This document shows, piece by piece, positions 44,036-53,316 of a stretch of DNA of 64,000 nucleotides. Numbering within the stretch: the stretch's first letter is position 1; every line of letters starts with the position of its first letter. Source of the stretch: an uncultured Colwellia sp. Its GTDB lineage: Bacteria; Pseudomonadota; Gammaproteobacteria; Enterobacterales; Alteromonadaceae. Under the pieces are notes generated by a model, which worked only from the letters and a program-made list of their open reading frames with translations, was not told the DNA's origin and searched no databases. The stretch is taken from NCBI GenBank assembly GCA_913058395.1, contig CAJXQI010000003.1:1-64000 (forward strand), given 5' to 3'. Position numbers and translations under genes: made by a program.

Positions 44036-44890
44036 CTAATGCTTAATAAAATAATCATGGTAGTACTGCTGAAATAACTTACTGCTACGTTCATTTTCAC
44101 GCCAAGTAGTTAATGCTTTTTGATATGCGACAGTAGGCTTAATTTCTTTAAGTATTTTATTCACTTGCTGAGTGATTTTTTTACCCCATGCATTATTAGG
44201 GCACGCAATAGAGCCAATATCGTAAGGTGCCATATCCGCAATAGAATATGCCTGCAGTTGTTTAGCAGTTTGCGGTGATTCATTTAAGTAATGTTGGATT
44301 TCAAATGGATAGGCAATAGTTAAATCAACCCTACCAACTTCAATCATCTTAAAAACACGAGTTAGGTCAATATTTTGCAGCGGCACGAAGTTTTTAGTTT
44401 GCTGGTACTTTGTGAATATTCCATCAATAACATTGCCGTAAGAACGATTTTCAACATGTCCAAATGACAAGATATCTTGCTGTAAAATATGCTCTAAATC
44501 TATCGCGCCATTTTTTAAAAATGGCGCGATGGTTTCAGGTTTTGCAATGATGCGATTGTTGGGGTTAAGAATTGAAGCATCAGAAAACACCATATGTTTT
44601 CTACGCTCAGGTGTTATATAAAGGGCAGGATGGCAAACATTATTGCCTGCTTCAATATCTGAAATAGCTCTTGCTAATGTTGTTACCGGCATTTCATGTT
44701 GGTATTCCGGCATTTTATCAATAATCAGCTGCAAGGTTTTTTGTACAAAACCTTGGCCTTTATTTACGCCGTAATTAAAAGTGCCAGGAGGGCGATGATA
44801 GGTTTGCCATAAAATAGTGTCTTTTGCGCTAGCAAAATTCGGCAGCATTAGCGCAATGGCTAAAGCAAAACTAAGAACTATTTTAAACAT
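44036..44890 (-). CDS. TIGR02285 family periplasmic protein
   Basis: This 284-residue exported protein has a signal peptide (FALAIALMLPNFASA) and appears to belong to TIGR02285, a group related to solute-binding proteins with no defined ligand. The pattern ILWQTYHRPPGTF, MVFSDASILNPNNRIIA and IACPNNAWGKKITQQVNKIL fits that fold. It lies 89 bp downstream of the RND adaptor on the same strand, with its own ribosome site (GGTAA), and no ABC partner is present. It could sense a compound expelled by the pump, but this is speculation. Confidence 0.75.
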   Translation of the reverse strand: MFKIVLSFALAIALMLPNFASAKDTILWQTYHRPPGTFNYGVNKGQGFVQKTLQLIIDKMPEYQHEMPVTTLARAISDIEAGNNVCHPALYITPERRKHMVFSDASILNPNNRIIAKPETIAPFLKNGAIDLEHILQQDILSFGHVENRSYGNVIDGIFTKYQQTKNFVPLQNIDLTRVFKMIEVGRVDLTIAYPFEIQHYLNESPQTAKQLQAYSIADMAPYDIGSIACPNNAWGKKITQQVNKILKEIKPTVAYQKALTTWRENERSSKLFQQYYHDYFIKH

Positions 44891-44979
44891 TTACCTTACC
44901 ATTAAGTGCTAACCCTATGGCGTACTATACCGATAACTACTTCAGTTAATCAAATCAATGAGAATAGATTTATGTTTAT

Positions 44980-46035
44980 TTATTGTACAACAACCTTTTG
45001 ACCTTCATTTAGCCTTTCTGCACCGCGAATAGCGACTTTATCACCATGCTTTAACTCACCTTCAATACTTACTCGCTCAAATGTACCGTTACCAACAACT
45101 ACAGGTAAGCGATGTACGATATTTTCCGTATCAATTTTTACCACATAGGTGCCGTCTTTACGTAAAATAAGTGCATCGCGATGAACCGTTAAGCTGCGGT
45201 TGCTTGCTTGAATAGGTACGGTAACTTTTACTAATTGTCCGCTTGCCCATGATTCATTTAAGTGTGATGGAATATTAATTCTCACTTCAAACGTTTGCGA
45301 TTTTGGATCGGCACTAGGAATGAGAGAGGTGATTTCGGTATTAATTAACTGGCCGTTAGCACTAATATCTAAGCCATGACCTTTACGCACATACGCGAGG
45401 TATTTAATTGGTACATATAAGCGTACTTCTAATTGTTCGGTGTCTAATATTTTCAGCAATAAATCACTGCGATTAACATCGCCGCCTGCGCGCACAAGAC
45501 GTTCGGTGATCACGCCAGAAAATGGTGCGGTTACGGTGGCACGTTGAATTTGGTCTTCTATTTGTTGTAATTTTAAATCAGCAATTTCAATGTCTGTTTG
45601 TGCTAAATCGTATTGAGATTGGGTTTGATCTAATTGAAATTGTGATGCTGAATTACTTAGCTTAAGTTTCTGTAAGCGTTGCACTTCATTTTCTAAATAA
45701 CGAACATTAATTTTTGCGCGTTTTAACTGAGCCTTTTGTTCAAGCTGCATTAACTTTAGTGGTAATAAATCCATTTTCACTAATGTATCGCCTTGCTGAA
45801 CTAAAGTGCCGGGTTCTGCTAGCCATTCAATGCGACCATTAACACCTGCGGTTATTTGAATGTGTGAACGGCTGTAAACAGTTGCCATTAAATCAGTGGT
45901 TGCGCTGAGATTCATTTCAGTGACTTGATCAACTTTTACTGGCTTAGCTGGCGGCTCCTGTGCAGCCATACTGTTATTAGCAAATAAAATCGCGACACTA
46001 AGTAAACTGGCGGTGATTTTCTTCATTTTTAACAT
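44980..46035 (-). CDS. RND efflux periplasmic adaptor (membrane fusion protein)
   Basis: This 351-residue adaptor of the HlyD/AcrA type joins the inner-membrane pump to an outer-membrane channel. It has a signal peptide (ASLLSVAILFANNSMA), a biotinyl-lipoyl-like half domain (ITAGVNGRIEWLAEPGTLVQQGDTL), a coiled-coil hairpin (QLKRAKINVRYLENEVQRLQKLK onward), the second half (RATVTAPFSGVITERLVRAGG) and a beta-barrel region. AAGGA lies 7 bases before the ATG. It follows the pump gene by 10 bp, so the order is pump then adaptor, the reverse of most AcrAB-type operons. No TolC-like gene is present. Confidence 0.9.
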   Translation of the reverse strand: MLKMKKITASLLSVAILFANNSMAAQEPPAKPVKVDQVTEMNLSATTDLMATVYSRSHIQITAGVNGRIEWLAEPGTLVQQGDTLVKMDLLPLKLMQLEQKAQLKRAKINVRYLENEVQRLQKLKLSNSASQFQLDQTQSQYDLAQTDIEIADLKLQQIEDQIQRATVTAPFSGVITERLVRAGGDVNRSDLLLKILDTEQLEVRLYVPIKYLAYVRKGHGLDISANGQLINTEITSLIPSADPKSQTFEVRINIPSHLNESWASGQLVKVTVPIQASNRSLTVHRDALILRKDGTYVVKIDTENIVHRLPVVVGNGTFERVSIEGELKHGDKVAIRGAERLNEGQKVVVQ

Positions 46036-46045
46036 GGAATATTCC

Positions 46046-49000
46046 TTAGTGATTACTTGCTAATGGCGCAGGCTCAGCATTGAGCTTTGCAACATTGTCT
46101 TTATTGTTTTGTTGATCATTGTCTTGTTGAGTGTTGTCTTGTTTGGTATTACTTTCACCAAGTCGTAATAAACATGGAAATAATACTAAGGTGAAAATGG
46201 CACTAATAGTCATACCGCCAACAATTACTGCCGCTAAACCGCGATAAATTTCACTCCCCACACCCGGCATTAACATTAGTGGCAACATACCAAATAAACT
46301 GGTTAATGTACTCATGTAAACTGGTCTTGCGCGAATACGTACGGCTTGCGCTACCGCTCTGCGCGTAGGCAAGCCTTGGCGTTCACCTTCACGGGTTTGG
46401 TCGACTAGTAAAATGGCATTGTTTACGACTAAACCGAGCAAAATTATAAAGCCAATCATGGTCATTAAGTCGAGTGACTGAAAGGTGAAAAGGTTGAGCA
46501 AATTCAGTGCTAGTACACCGCCAGCTACTGCCATTGGCATCACCAATAATACGAGTAGGCTATCTTTAGCTGATTTAAACAAGGCGGTCATCAAAAGAAA
46601 TAAAATGACTAAAGCTAAAATAAAGTTTTTTAGCATATCATTAATGGCAGCAGCCATTTCGTTGGCATTACCACTCAATAAAATTGAAGAGTCTTCAGGT
46701 AATAACGCATTCATTGACGGCATAACATTTTCTTGAATAGCGGTCAGTGCTTCTTCAAGTGACATATTTGCAGGCGGTGATACTTGTAAACTAATAGTCC
46801 TTTTCCCATCGACACGGCGTAATTGTGTTGGGCCAGCGGTACGGGTAATTTCAGTCAGTTCGCCGATGGTTTGCACTCCAGCAAGTGGTGAGTGAATAGG
46901 TAATGAAGCCAACTCGTCAGGGGTGTCCCATTGCTCGCCACGCAAAATGACATTAACGCGTTCGTTACCGTCAAAATACTCACTAATAAACAGACCACTA
47001 GTATAAGCGCGCACGGCATTTGCTAAATCTCTGCGTGTTAAGCCAGCTTGAGAAATTCGTTGATCATTAGGCACTAGTTTTAATTCAGGCTCTGACAAGC
47101 TCAAGCCCGGATTAGGGAAAGCGGTTGTATCAGCCATGTTTTTATTTATTGCATCAATACCCGCCTGAGCGACAGCCATTAAGCTTTCAATATTCGGCCC
47201 TTTAATATCAATATCGATAGTGCGACCGTTGCCGCCACCTGAAACATTGATCATTGACCCTCGGAATAAAAACACTTGTGTGTCAGGCAGATTGGAAAAA
47301 ACATTGGCTTTTATTTCTTGCATTAACTCTTCAACACGCGTCGGGTCATCGGAATATATAAAGCCGCCAGTTGAGCCTGAGCCAAAAGAATAGAAATTGT
47401 AGCTTTTAATTTTCGGCATTTTTTCGCCAGATAAATAAGGCGCTAAACGCTCTTTTACCAAGCTAGAAAACTCGTGCTCAATAAAATCAACATTGCCGCC
47501 TGGTGGCATATTCAGGCTATAAAAGAAGCCATCAGTCGGTGCTCGTGGCATGAAGTCAGTTTTTGGCATCATTAATACGGTCACCAATATTGATCCGCCT
47601 AATAGAACTGCTATCCAGGTAATACGCTTAGCGACTGAGTTGGTTAATCGCATCACCAAGTTCGTTAATCTTTCCCAATAGTGAGCAAATGGGTCGACAG
47701 TTTGATCCGTTTTTAGCCAATACTTGCTGGCAATAGGGATAATGGTAATAGCCGATACTAGTGAAGCAATGACCGCAATAGAAAGTGTCAGTGCTAAATC
47801 AGAAAATAGTTGTCCTTCAATACCTTTCATAAACAGAATAGGTAAAAATATCGCTACGCTAGTTGCAGTTGATGCAAACAAAGCCCCCGTAACTTGTAAT
47901 GCACCGCGCATAACGGCTTTGCCGTTGTCCATACCTAGACTGCGCAGCCGCACTATATTTTCTTGAACAATAATCGCTGCATCGAGTACTAAGCCAACAG
48001 AAAATGCTAAACCGGCTAATGAAATAACATTTAAACTACGCTCGAACGCTGCTAGCGCGATAAAAGATACCATCAGTGAAATAGGAATAGTTGCAGCAAT
48101 TATGAGAGTGTTTCGGATACCGCGTAAAAATAACCAAAGAATAATTAGTGCTAATAACACACCTAAGCCTAGGTTGTTTTGCACCAGTTCAAGGGCATTT
48201 CGAATATGTACAGAAGCATCAAAGCTGAGATCAATAACTAACCCTGCGGCTTTCATTGGGCCGGCGTTAAGTTCTTTAATCGCGATATTTATTTCATCTA
48301 GCAGAGCAACTGTATTCGCGTCATTTTGTCGTTTTAAGGTGAAGTAATACGAAGGCTGACCGCTGCGCAAGTTAAAACCAAAACGGTCAACTAAGGTATT
48401 TTCAACCGTGGCAACATCTTTCAGATAAATAGGGCGGTCGCCACTGAAACTGATGATCATTTCTGAGAGATTTTCAACGCTGTATTGGCCGGAAAATCGC
48501 ACGGTATATTGGCGTCGACCAACATCAGCAACACCTGCTGAAACGTCACTGGCGCGAGAAATTGTCGCGCCAATATCGGCAATAGACAATCCTAACGAAG
48601 CGGTGCGTAGAGGGTCGAAAGTAATACGTAATTCTCTTGGGCGCGAGCTATTTAAATTAACTTGCCCCATACCGGGAATACGAGCAAAACGCGGTTTAAC
48701 CACGTCCTCAATCAGTTTTTGATACATTCCTAAATCAGAATTAGGGTTATCAGGTAAGGTTTTTATCATTAATGAAGCGGTATTTGGGCCGCCTCTGCCA
48801 CCGCCAGCTGAAACGACTGGTTCAATGGCATCTAGCGGCAATGGTGGTGCTTGATTTAGGTTATTAATAACATCGAGCATCGCACGCTGCATATCAGCGC
48901 CAACGTCAAATGTTAAGGTAATATTGCCGAAACCTCGTTGAATATTAGTGGTGACTTTAGTGACGCCTTGGGTATTTTTTACTACGTTTTCAATCGGTTC

Positions 49001-49192
49001 AATAATTACCGATTCCATTTCCGCTGGTGCGGCGCTGCGCCAGCCCGTAGAAATAGTAATTTGTGGTTGTTCAATATCGGGGGTTAACTGAATGGGAAGC
49101 TTAAAAACACTCATTAGACCAAATACCATCACCAAAGCGACTATCACGATAATGGCGGCTGGATTCTTTAAAGCATTACGCGTTAAATTCAT
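46046..49192 (-). CDS. RND efflux transporter permease
   Basis: This 1048-residue inner-membrane pump of the RND superfamily has two six-helix halves with large periplasmic loops. The docking region is intact and the C-terminus is Gln/Asn-rich. In transmembrane helix 4 the proton-relay motif reads GLVLDAAIIVQEN around residue 404, where AcrB has two aspartates (VDDAIVVVEN); in helix 10 AcrB's essential lysine is replaced by Asn (VVNNAILLVDQ). This resembles metal-type RND pumps, though the rest looks like the AcrB/MexB group. It is the first gene of the pair with the adaptor. The exported compound is unknown. Confidence 0.9.
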   Translation of the reverse strand: MNLTRNALKNPAAIIVIVALVMVFGLMSVFKLPIQLTPDIEQPQITISTGWRSAAPAEMESVIIEPIENVVKNTQGVTKVTTNIQRGFGNITLTFDVGADMQRAMLDVINNLNQAPPLPLDAIEPVVSAGGGRGGPNTASLMIKTLPDNPNSDLGMYQKLIEDVVKPRFARIPGMGQVNLNSSRPRELRITFDPLRTASLGLSIADIGATISRASDVSAGVADVGRRQYTVRFSGQYSVENLSEMIISFSGDRPIYLKDVATVENTLVDRFGFNLRSGQPSYYFTLKRQNDANTVALLDEINIAIKELNAGPMKAAGLVIDLSFDASVHIRNALELVQNNLGLGVLLALIILWLFLRGIRNTLIIAATIPISLMVSFIALAAFERSLNVISLAGLAFSVGLVLDAAIIVQENIVRLRSLGMDNGKAVMRGALQVTGALFASTATSVAIFLPILFMKGIEGQLFSDLALTLSIAVIASLVSAITIIPIASKYWLKTDQTVDPFAHYWERLTNLVMRLTNSVAKRITWIAVLLGGSILVTVLMMPKTDFMPRAPTDGFFYSLNMPPGGNVDFIEHEFSSLVKERLAPYLSGEKMPKIKSYNFYSFGSGSTGGFIYSDDPTRVEELMQEIKANVFSNLPDTQVFLFRGSMINVSGGGNGRTIDIDIKGPNIESLMAVAQAGIDAINKNMADTTAFPNPGLSLSEPELKLVPNDQRISQAGLTRRDLANAVRAYTSGLFISEYFDGNERVNVILRGEQWDTPDELASLPIHSPLAGVQTIGELTEITRTAGPTQLRRVDGKRTISLQVSPPANMSLEEALTAIQENVMPSMNALLPEDSSILLSGNANEMAAAINDMLKNFILALVILFLLMTALFKSAKDSLLVLLVMPMAVAGGVLALNLLNLFTFQSLDLMTMIGFIILLGLVVNNAILLVDQTREGERQGLPTRRAVAQAVRIRARPVYMSTLTSLFGMLPLMLMPGVGSEIYRGLAAVIVGGMTISAIFTLVLFPCLLRLGESNTKQDNTQQDNDQQNNKDNVAKLNAEPAPLASNH

Positions 49193-49339
49193 TCTACGAT
49201 CCCAAAAAATTACATTAGCGAGATTATAAAATATTCATTCTATTTTACGTCTTGGCTTAGGCTAAAGTGCAGAATTTTTGCGATAGAAAGCACTTTAGAT
49301 ACATTTATTTACATTCATTATTCTTAAAAAGAAAGGAAC

Positions 49340-49370
49340 GTACGAACTATACAAATTTTATAGTTCGTAC
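49340..49370 (-). terminator. Strong hairpin after the SDR gene
   Basis: GTACGAACTATA (49340-49351) is perfectly inverted as TATAGTTCGTAC (49359-49370) over seven bases, starting 9 bp past the SDR stop. Downstream on the minus strand the sequence GTTCCTTTCTTTTT is pyrimidine-rich, so it probably ends SDR transcription. Confidence 0.7.
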
Positions 49371-49378
49371 TACGTAGG

Positions 49379-49978
49379 CTAAGCGTAGTCTGTAACCGCA
49401 AGTGTTTTACCACTCATAGTACCCGTAACAGCTGCAACATATGCTTTGGCTGTGTCTTTAGCAGATAAACCATCTTTTGTATCCATGCCCATCATTGCCA
49501 TAGTTTCTTTAACAAAAATAGGTGCTACGGCGTTGATACGCATGTTGTTTAACTCTAAATTTGCCGCTTTAACAAAGCTTTCTAAAGCGCCATTTGCCAT
49601 GCTGATAACGCTACTGCCTTGCATGGGCTCTTGAGATAACACGCCAGAAGTCACGGTAACTGAACCATTTTCATTAAGATAGTTTTTACCTATGCGCATT
49701 AAGTTAATTTGTCCCATCAATTTATTATTCAGTGCAAGGTCGTAATCTGCGTCAGTTAACTCAGCTAAGGCTGCAAAGTTTGCTAAACCTGCGGTAGAAA
49801 CAATAGCGTCAATGTTTCCTACTTGTTCAAACATTGCTTTGATAGAGGCTTGATTGCCGATATCAACACTAACATCACCGCCTGAATAATTTGCTGCTAT
49901 CACTTCGTGTTGGTTTGCTAATGCTGTCGTTACTGCTTTACCGATAGTACCGCTTGCGCCAATAAGTAAAATTTTCAT
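49379..49978 (-). CDS. Short-chain dehydrogenase-like protein lacking the usual catalytic Tyr/Lys
   Basis: This 199-residue Rossmann protein of the SDR superfamily has the cofactor loop LIGASGTIGKA near residue 8 and the NNK-like LALNNKLMGQ. The active-site segment reads SVISMANGALESFV, so the canonical Y-x3-K is absent: Ile and Asn take those places. This fits the Lin1944-like SDR subgroup, whose members lack the catalytic residues. GGAG lies just before the ATG at 49978. It is divergent from a LysR gene with a 98-bp gap, the usual layout for a LysR target. It may bind NAD(P) without the standard reaction. Confidence 0.82.
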   Translation of the reverse strand: MKILLIGASGTIGKAVTTALANQHEVIAANYSGGDVSVDIGNQASIKAMFEQVGNIDAIVSTAGLANFAALAELTDADYDLALNNKLMGQINLMRIGKNYLNENGSVTVTSGVLSQEPMQGSSVISMANGALESFVKAANLELNNMRINAVAPIFVKETMAMMGMDTKDGLSAKDTAKAYVAAVTGTMSGKTLAVTDYA

Positions 49979-50076
49979 CTTTATCTCCAAATGTTTTAAA
50001 GAATTAGGTTTTCAATAATTAAGCTTGAAACAAGTATATTTAATATGTTTAATGAGATAAATAATGACAAAAAGAA

Positions 50077-50982
50077 ATGATTGTTCTCATGAAAAGAAAA
50101 ATAGACTTACTTAAAGCCATGAATACTTTTGTTATGGTGGCTGAAAAAGGCAGTTTTAGTGCGGTTTCAAGAGAACTTAATATTGTTACCTCTGCGATCA
50201 GCCGTCAGGTTTCGGACCTTGAAGCGCACTTTTCATGTCAATTTTTATACCGTACCACCAGAGCTATGCACTTAACGGCCGAAGGAAATCGTTATCTTGA
50301 AGAATTTAAAGAAGTATTAGGCCGAATATCTACTCTTGAAAATAGTACCCAACAGTCAGATGCTGAATTATCTGGACAACTTACTATTTCAGCGCCACGA
50401 GGTTCAGTGTCACTTGGTTTTTTAAAAGTAGCCAGCGAGTTTATGGCAATACATCCAGAAGTTAAAATATCTTGGTTGTTTCTCAATCGTTTCGTCAACA
50501 TGGTGGAAGAGGGAGTTGACTTAAGCGTCAGAATTGGTGAGTTGCCAGATTCAAGTTATATCGCCAGACGATATAGCGATATCAAAGTACACTTTGTTGC
50601 TAGCCCTGATTATTTAGCGCGCTATGGTGAGCCAACACACCCGAAAGAGCTTGCAGATCATAGATGCATTACCGACAGTTCAAATCGCTTACCCAAACGC
50701 TGGCGATATCAAGAAAATGGCAAAGAAGCGAATGTAGCGGTAACGAGTCATAATGAAGCGAATGATGGTGACATTGTCGCGCAATTGGCAGCATATGGTA
50801 ACGGCATTGCCTATTTACCCACGTTTTTAATTCAAAGTTATTTAGACTCTGGGCAGTTAATACCGATACTTAAAAACTATGAATTTGATAGCGTGCCGGT
50901 GTCGTTGGTTTATCCGGCAAATTTGATGATGAATAGGGCGCTAAAGAGTTTTGTGAATTATTTGCTTGAGAATAAAACGTAA
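50077..50982 (+). CDS. LysR-family transcriptional regulator
   Basis: This 301-residue LysR-type regulator has the N-terminal winged helix-turn-helix (KAMNTFVMVAEKGSFSAVSRELNIVTSAISRQVSDLEAHF) and the C-terminal inducer-binding domain (LSGQLTISAPRGSVSLGF through FLIQSYLDSGQLIP). It belongs to the group that controls nearby oxidoreductases. It is divergent from the SDR gene and most likely regulates it. Two ATGs (50077 and 50089) are possible; neither has a strong ribosome site. Confidence 0.9.
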   Translation: MIVLMKRKIDLLKAMNTFVMVAEKGSFSAVSRELNIVTSAISRQVSDLEAHFSCQFLYRTTRAMHLTAEGNRYLEEFKEVLGRISTLENSTQQSDAELSGQLTISAPRGSVSLGFLKVASEFMAIHPEVKISWLFLNRFVNMVEEGVDLSVRIGELPDSSYIARRYSDIKVHFVASPDYLARYGEPTHPKELADHRCITDSSNRLPKRWRYQENGKEANVAVTSHNEANDGDIVAQLAAYGNGIAYLPTFLIQSYLDSGQLIPILKNYEFDSVPVSLVYPANLMMNRALKSFVNYLLENKT

Positions 50983-51115
50983 GGGTATTGTGCGTAAAAT
51001 GATTTTAAAAGTTATATATCTAAGCCACAGAGTTAATTGAAAGGTAAGTTATCATTACAATTAATGATAACTAAATTCAGTTCGCTTAATTTATAGTTAC
51101 AGTGACTTAACGTTT

Positions 51116-51286
51116 TTAATCTGTTTTTTTGATCGTTATTTCAATGTTTTTACTATTTCCAGCGAACCACTTCTGAATGTAAATACTACCAATAATTGGT
51201 GGCATTCCTTCTTCAGGTACTTCTTTATATCGAATACTATTTTTATTTTGTTTTTCAAACTCAAATTTTACTTTCTTTTCAGACAT
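51116..51286 (-). CDS. Small conserved-looking hypothetical protein
   Basis: This 56-residue basic cytosolic protein is of unknown function. Its pattern, an early FEFEKQNKNSIRYKE, a turn EEGMPPIIGSIYIQKW and a late KNIEITIKK strand, looks like a small beta-strand family I have seen annotated only as hypothetical. AAGG lies 8 bases before the ATG at 51286, which removes six codons of the longest frame. It is flanked by AT-rich spacers and is probably monocistronic. Confidence 0.6.
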   Translation of the reverse strand: MSEKKVKFEFEKQNKNSIRYKEVPEEGMPPIIGSIYIQKWFAGNSKNIEITIKKTD

Positions 51287-51364
51287 TGAAGCCGCCTTGA
51301 TCATTAAAGTTATTACTGTTAAATCACTTTAAATTATTTTGTTTCTAATAATTTAAAGAATAAA

Positions 51365-52549
51365 TTAAACCGCCTGCCCACAGGCAGCACCGCTGCTCCA
51401 GGCAAACTGGAAGTTATAGCCTCCAAGCCAGCCGGTAACATCAATCACTTCACCAATAAAGAATAAGCCTTTAGCTTTTTTAGCTTCAAAAGTTTTTGAT
51501 GATAATTCGTCGGTATTAACGCCACCTAAAGTTACTTCGGCCGTGCGGTAGCCTTCAGTGCCGTTGGGTTTGATTTGCCAATGGTGTAGGTATTGGCTGA
51601 GATAAGTGACTTCGTCATTGCTGATTTGGTTAATGGCTTTATCTGAAATGTCTTTTTGTTTTATTAATGCCTCAATAAAGCGCTTAGGTAACACCGTAGT
51701 TAGCATATTTTTAAGTGATTTTTGCGGACTAGTTTCTCGCCATTCTGCGATCAAATTGTCGATAGAGGCTTCTGGAAGTAAGTTAATAGTTACGGCTTGG
51801 CCTGCTTGCCAAAATGAAGATATTTGTAATACGGCAGGGCCAGATAAGCCGCGATGGGTAAACAATATATTCTCTTTAAATGTTGTGCCGTCTTCACTGG
51901 AAATTTCAGTGAAAATACTGATGCCAGACAAGCCATCAAACTTTTGTTTGTCGTGGTCATGTAAAGTAAAAGGCACTAATGCAGCAGTGGTGGGCAGAAC
52001 ATTTAAGCCAAACTGTTCTGCAATTTTATAACCCATAGGGCTAGCACCAAGTTTTGGCATAGTTAAGCCACCAGAAGCGACTACTAAAGATTCACATTGA
52101 TAACTTTCGCCACTGGTTTGTACTAGGTAACCAGTATCATTTTTACTGATGGCAATAACTTCGCTGCGCATGGCGATATTTACACCTGCCCATTCACATT
52201 CGGTCATCAAAATATTAACAATGTCTTGAGCGCTATCATCACAGAATAATTGCCCTAAGGTTTTATGGTGATAGTTAAGGCCATGACGGTCGACAAGTTC
52301 GATAAAGTCTTGTGCGCTATAACGGCTAAGCGCTGATTTAGTAAAATGAGGGTTTTGGCAAAGGTAGTTTTCTGGGCCAGCGTTTTCGTTAGTAAAATTA
52401 CAACGTCCGCCGCCTGAAATTAATATTTTACGACCAGGCTTTTTACCCATATCTACCACGGTAACGCTGCGTCCACGATAACCTGCAGTTGCTGCTGCCA
52501 TTAAACCTGCGGCGCCTGCGCCTATGATAACTACATCTGAAAATATCAA
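51365..52549 (-). CDS. yhiN: HI0933-like flavoprotein (YhiN family)
   Basis: This 394-residue FAD-binding protein of the HI0933/YhiN family has an NAD(P)/FAD Rossmann start (VVIIGAGAAGLMAAATAGYRG), the family-specific GRKILISGGGRCNFTN (about residues 38-53), SLVVASGGLTMPKLGASPMGY and the C-terminal GLFFIGEVIDVTGWLGGYNFQFAWSSG. The reaction is not known, although the fold suggests an oxidoreductase. It is a single gene with its start near the divergent cytochrome b561 promoter region. Confidence 0.93.
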   Translation of the reverse strand: MIFSDVVIIGAGAAGLMAAATAGYRGRSVTVVDMGKKPGRKILISGGGRCNFTNENAGPENYLCQNPHFTKSALSRYSAQDFIELVDRHGLNYHHKTLGQLFCDDSAQDIVNILMTECEWAGVNIAMRSEVIAISKNDTGYLVQTSGESYQCESLVVASGGLTMPKLGASPMGYKIAEQFGLNVLPTTAALVPFTLHDHDKQKFDGLSGISIFTEISSEDGTTFKENILFTHRGLSGPAVLQISSFWQAGQAVTINLLPEASIDNLIAEWRETSPQKSLKNMLTTVLPKRFIEALIKQKDISDKAINQISNDEVTYLSQYLHHWQIKPNGTEGYRTAEVTLGGVNTDELSSKTFEAKKAKGLFFIGEVIDVTGWLGGYNFQFAWSSGAACGQAV

Positions 52550-52700
52550 CGAAATAACCTAACTTATGCTTTAAAGGTGGGCATTATACGTGAGATGGAA
52601 AATTAGCGCGATAAGATAAAAACAGCTAATTATTTTAACCCGAGCTTAACCTTTATATTGCTATAATGGCGTTAAGTTAGAATTCTGGAGGGAATTTACC

Positions 52701-53249
52701 ATGAACCACACACAATCAACCTTATCGGGCACAACCAAGTTATTACATATTATCATTGCGCTAGGCATGATTACTTTGCTGGCAGTCGGCATAATCATGA
52801 GCGAATTTGAAATATTTGCTCTTTACGATTTACACAAATCTTTTGGCGCAATACTGTTTGTTTTAGCGTTAGCCCGTGTTTTATGGCGAGTTAAAAAAGG
52901 CTGGCCAAGTGCCGTTGGTGTTATGAGTAAAATTCAGCATGCTATTGCTAAGGCTATTCACTGGATTTTGATTATTGCTACTGTGCTTTACCCATTATCA
53001 GGGTTGATGATGTCAATTGGTGGCGGACATGGCTTAGCTATTTTCGGCTTAGAAATCGTAGCTGAAACAGTAGATGCAGCGGGTGAAGCTATCCCAGTTA
53101 ATGGTTTCATAGGTGGTTTAGGTCATGATATTCATGGTTTGATTGTTTACTTTGTTATTGCCGCAATTGTTCTACATGTTGTTGGCGCCTTGAAGCATCA
53201 CTTAATCGATAAAGATGAAACAATTACGCGTATGTTTTCTCTGAAATAG
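52701..53249 (+). CDS. cybB: Cytochrome b561
   Basis: This 182-residue inner-membrane diheme cytochrome b of the prokaryotic b561 type has four helices. Probable heme-ligand histidines lie in KLLHIIIALG, YDLHKSF, KAIHWILI and VLHVVGALKHHL. It carries electrons from quinol to an unknown partner; CybB in E. coli can oxidise ubiquinol with superoxide. A GGAGGG site lies 9 bases before the ATG, and a terminator follows the stop. It is monocistronic. Confidence 0.88.
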   Translation: MNHTQSTLSGTTKLLHIIIALGMITLLAVGIIMSEFEIFALYDLHKSFGAILFVLALARVLWRVKKGWPSAVGVMSKIQHAIAKAIHWILIIATVLYPLSGLMMSIGGGHGLAIFGLEIVAETVDAAGEAIPVNGFIGGLGHDIHGLIVYFVIAAIVLHVVGALKHHLIDKDETITRMFSLK

Positions 53250-53282
53250 TATTGTTTATACGATAATCACAGATATTGTTTT

Positions 53283-53316
53283 GAGTGACAAAAGTTAGTT
53301 TTTGTCACTCATTTTT
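53283..53316 (+). terminator. Terminator after cytochrome b561
   Basis: GAGTGACAAAA (53283-53293) pairs with TTTTTGTCACTC (ending 53310) and is followed by ATTTTT. It lies about 35 bp after the cytochrome stop codon and should end its transcript. Confidence 0.85.

Noticed and set aside
44039-44077. Plus-strand AGGAGGA site followed by a 12-codon frame
   Set aside because: The site is strong, but the frame is tiny and lies antisense to the end of the TIGR02285-like gene; probably chance.
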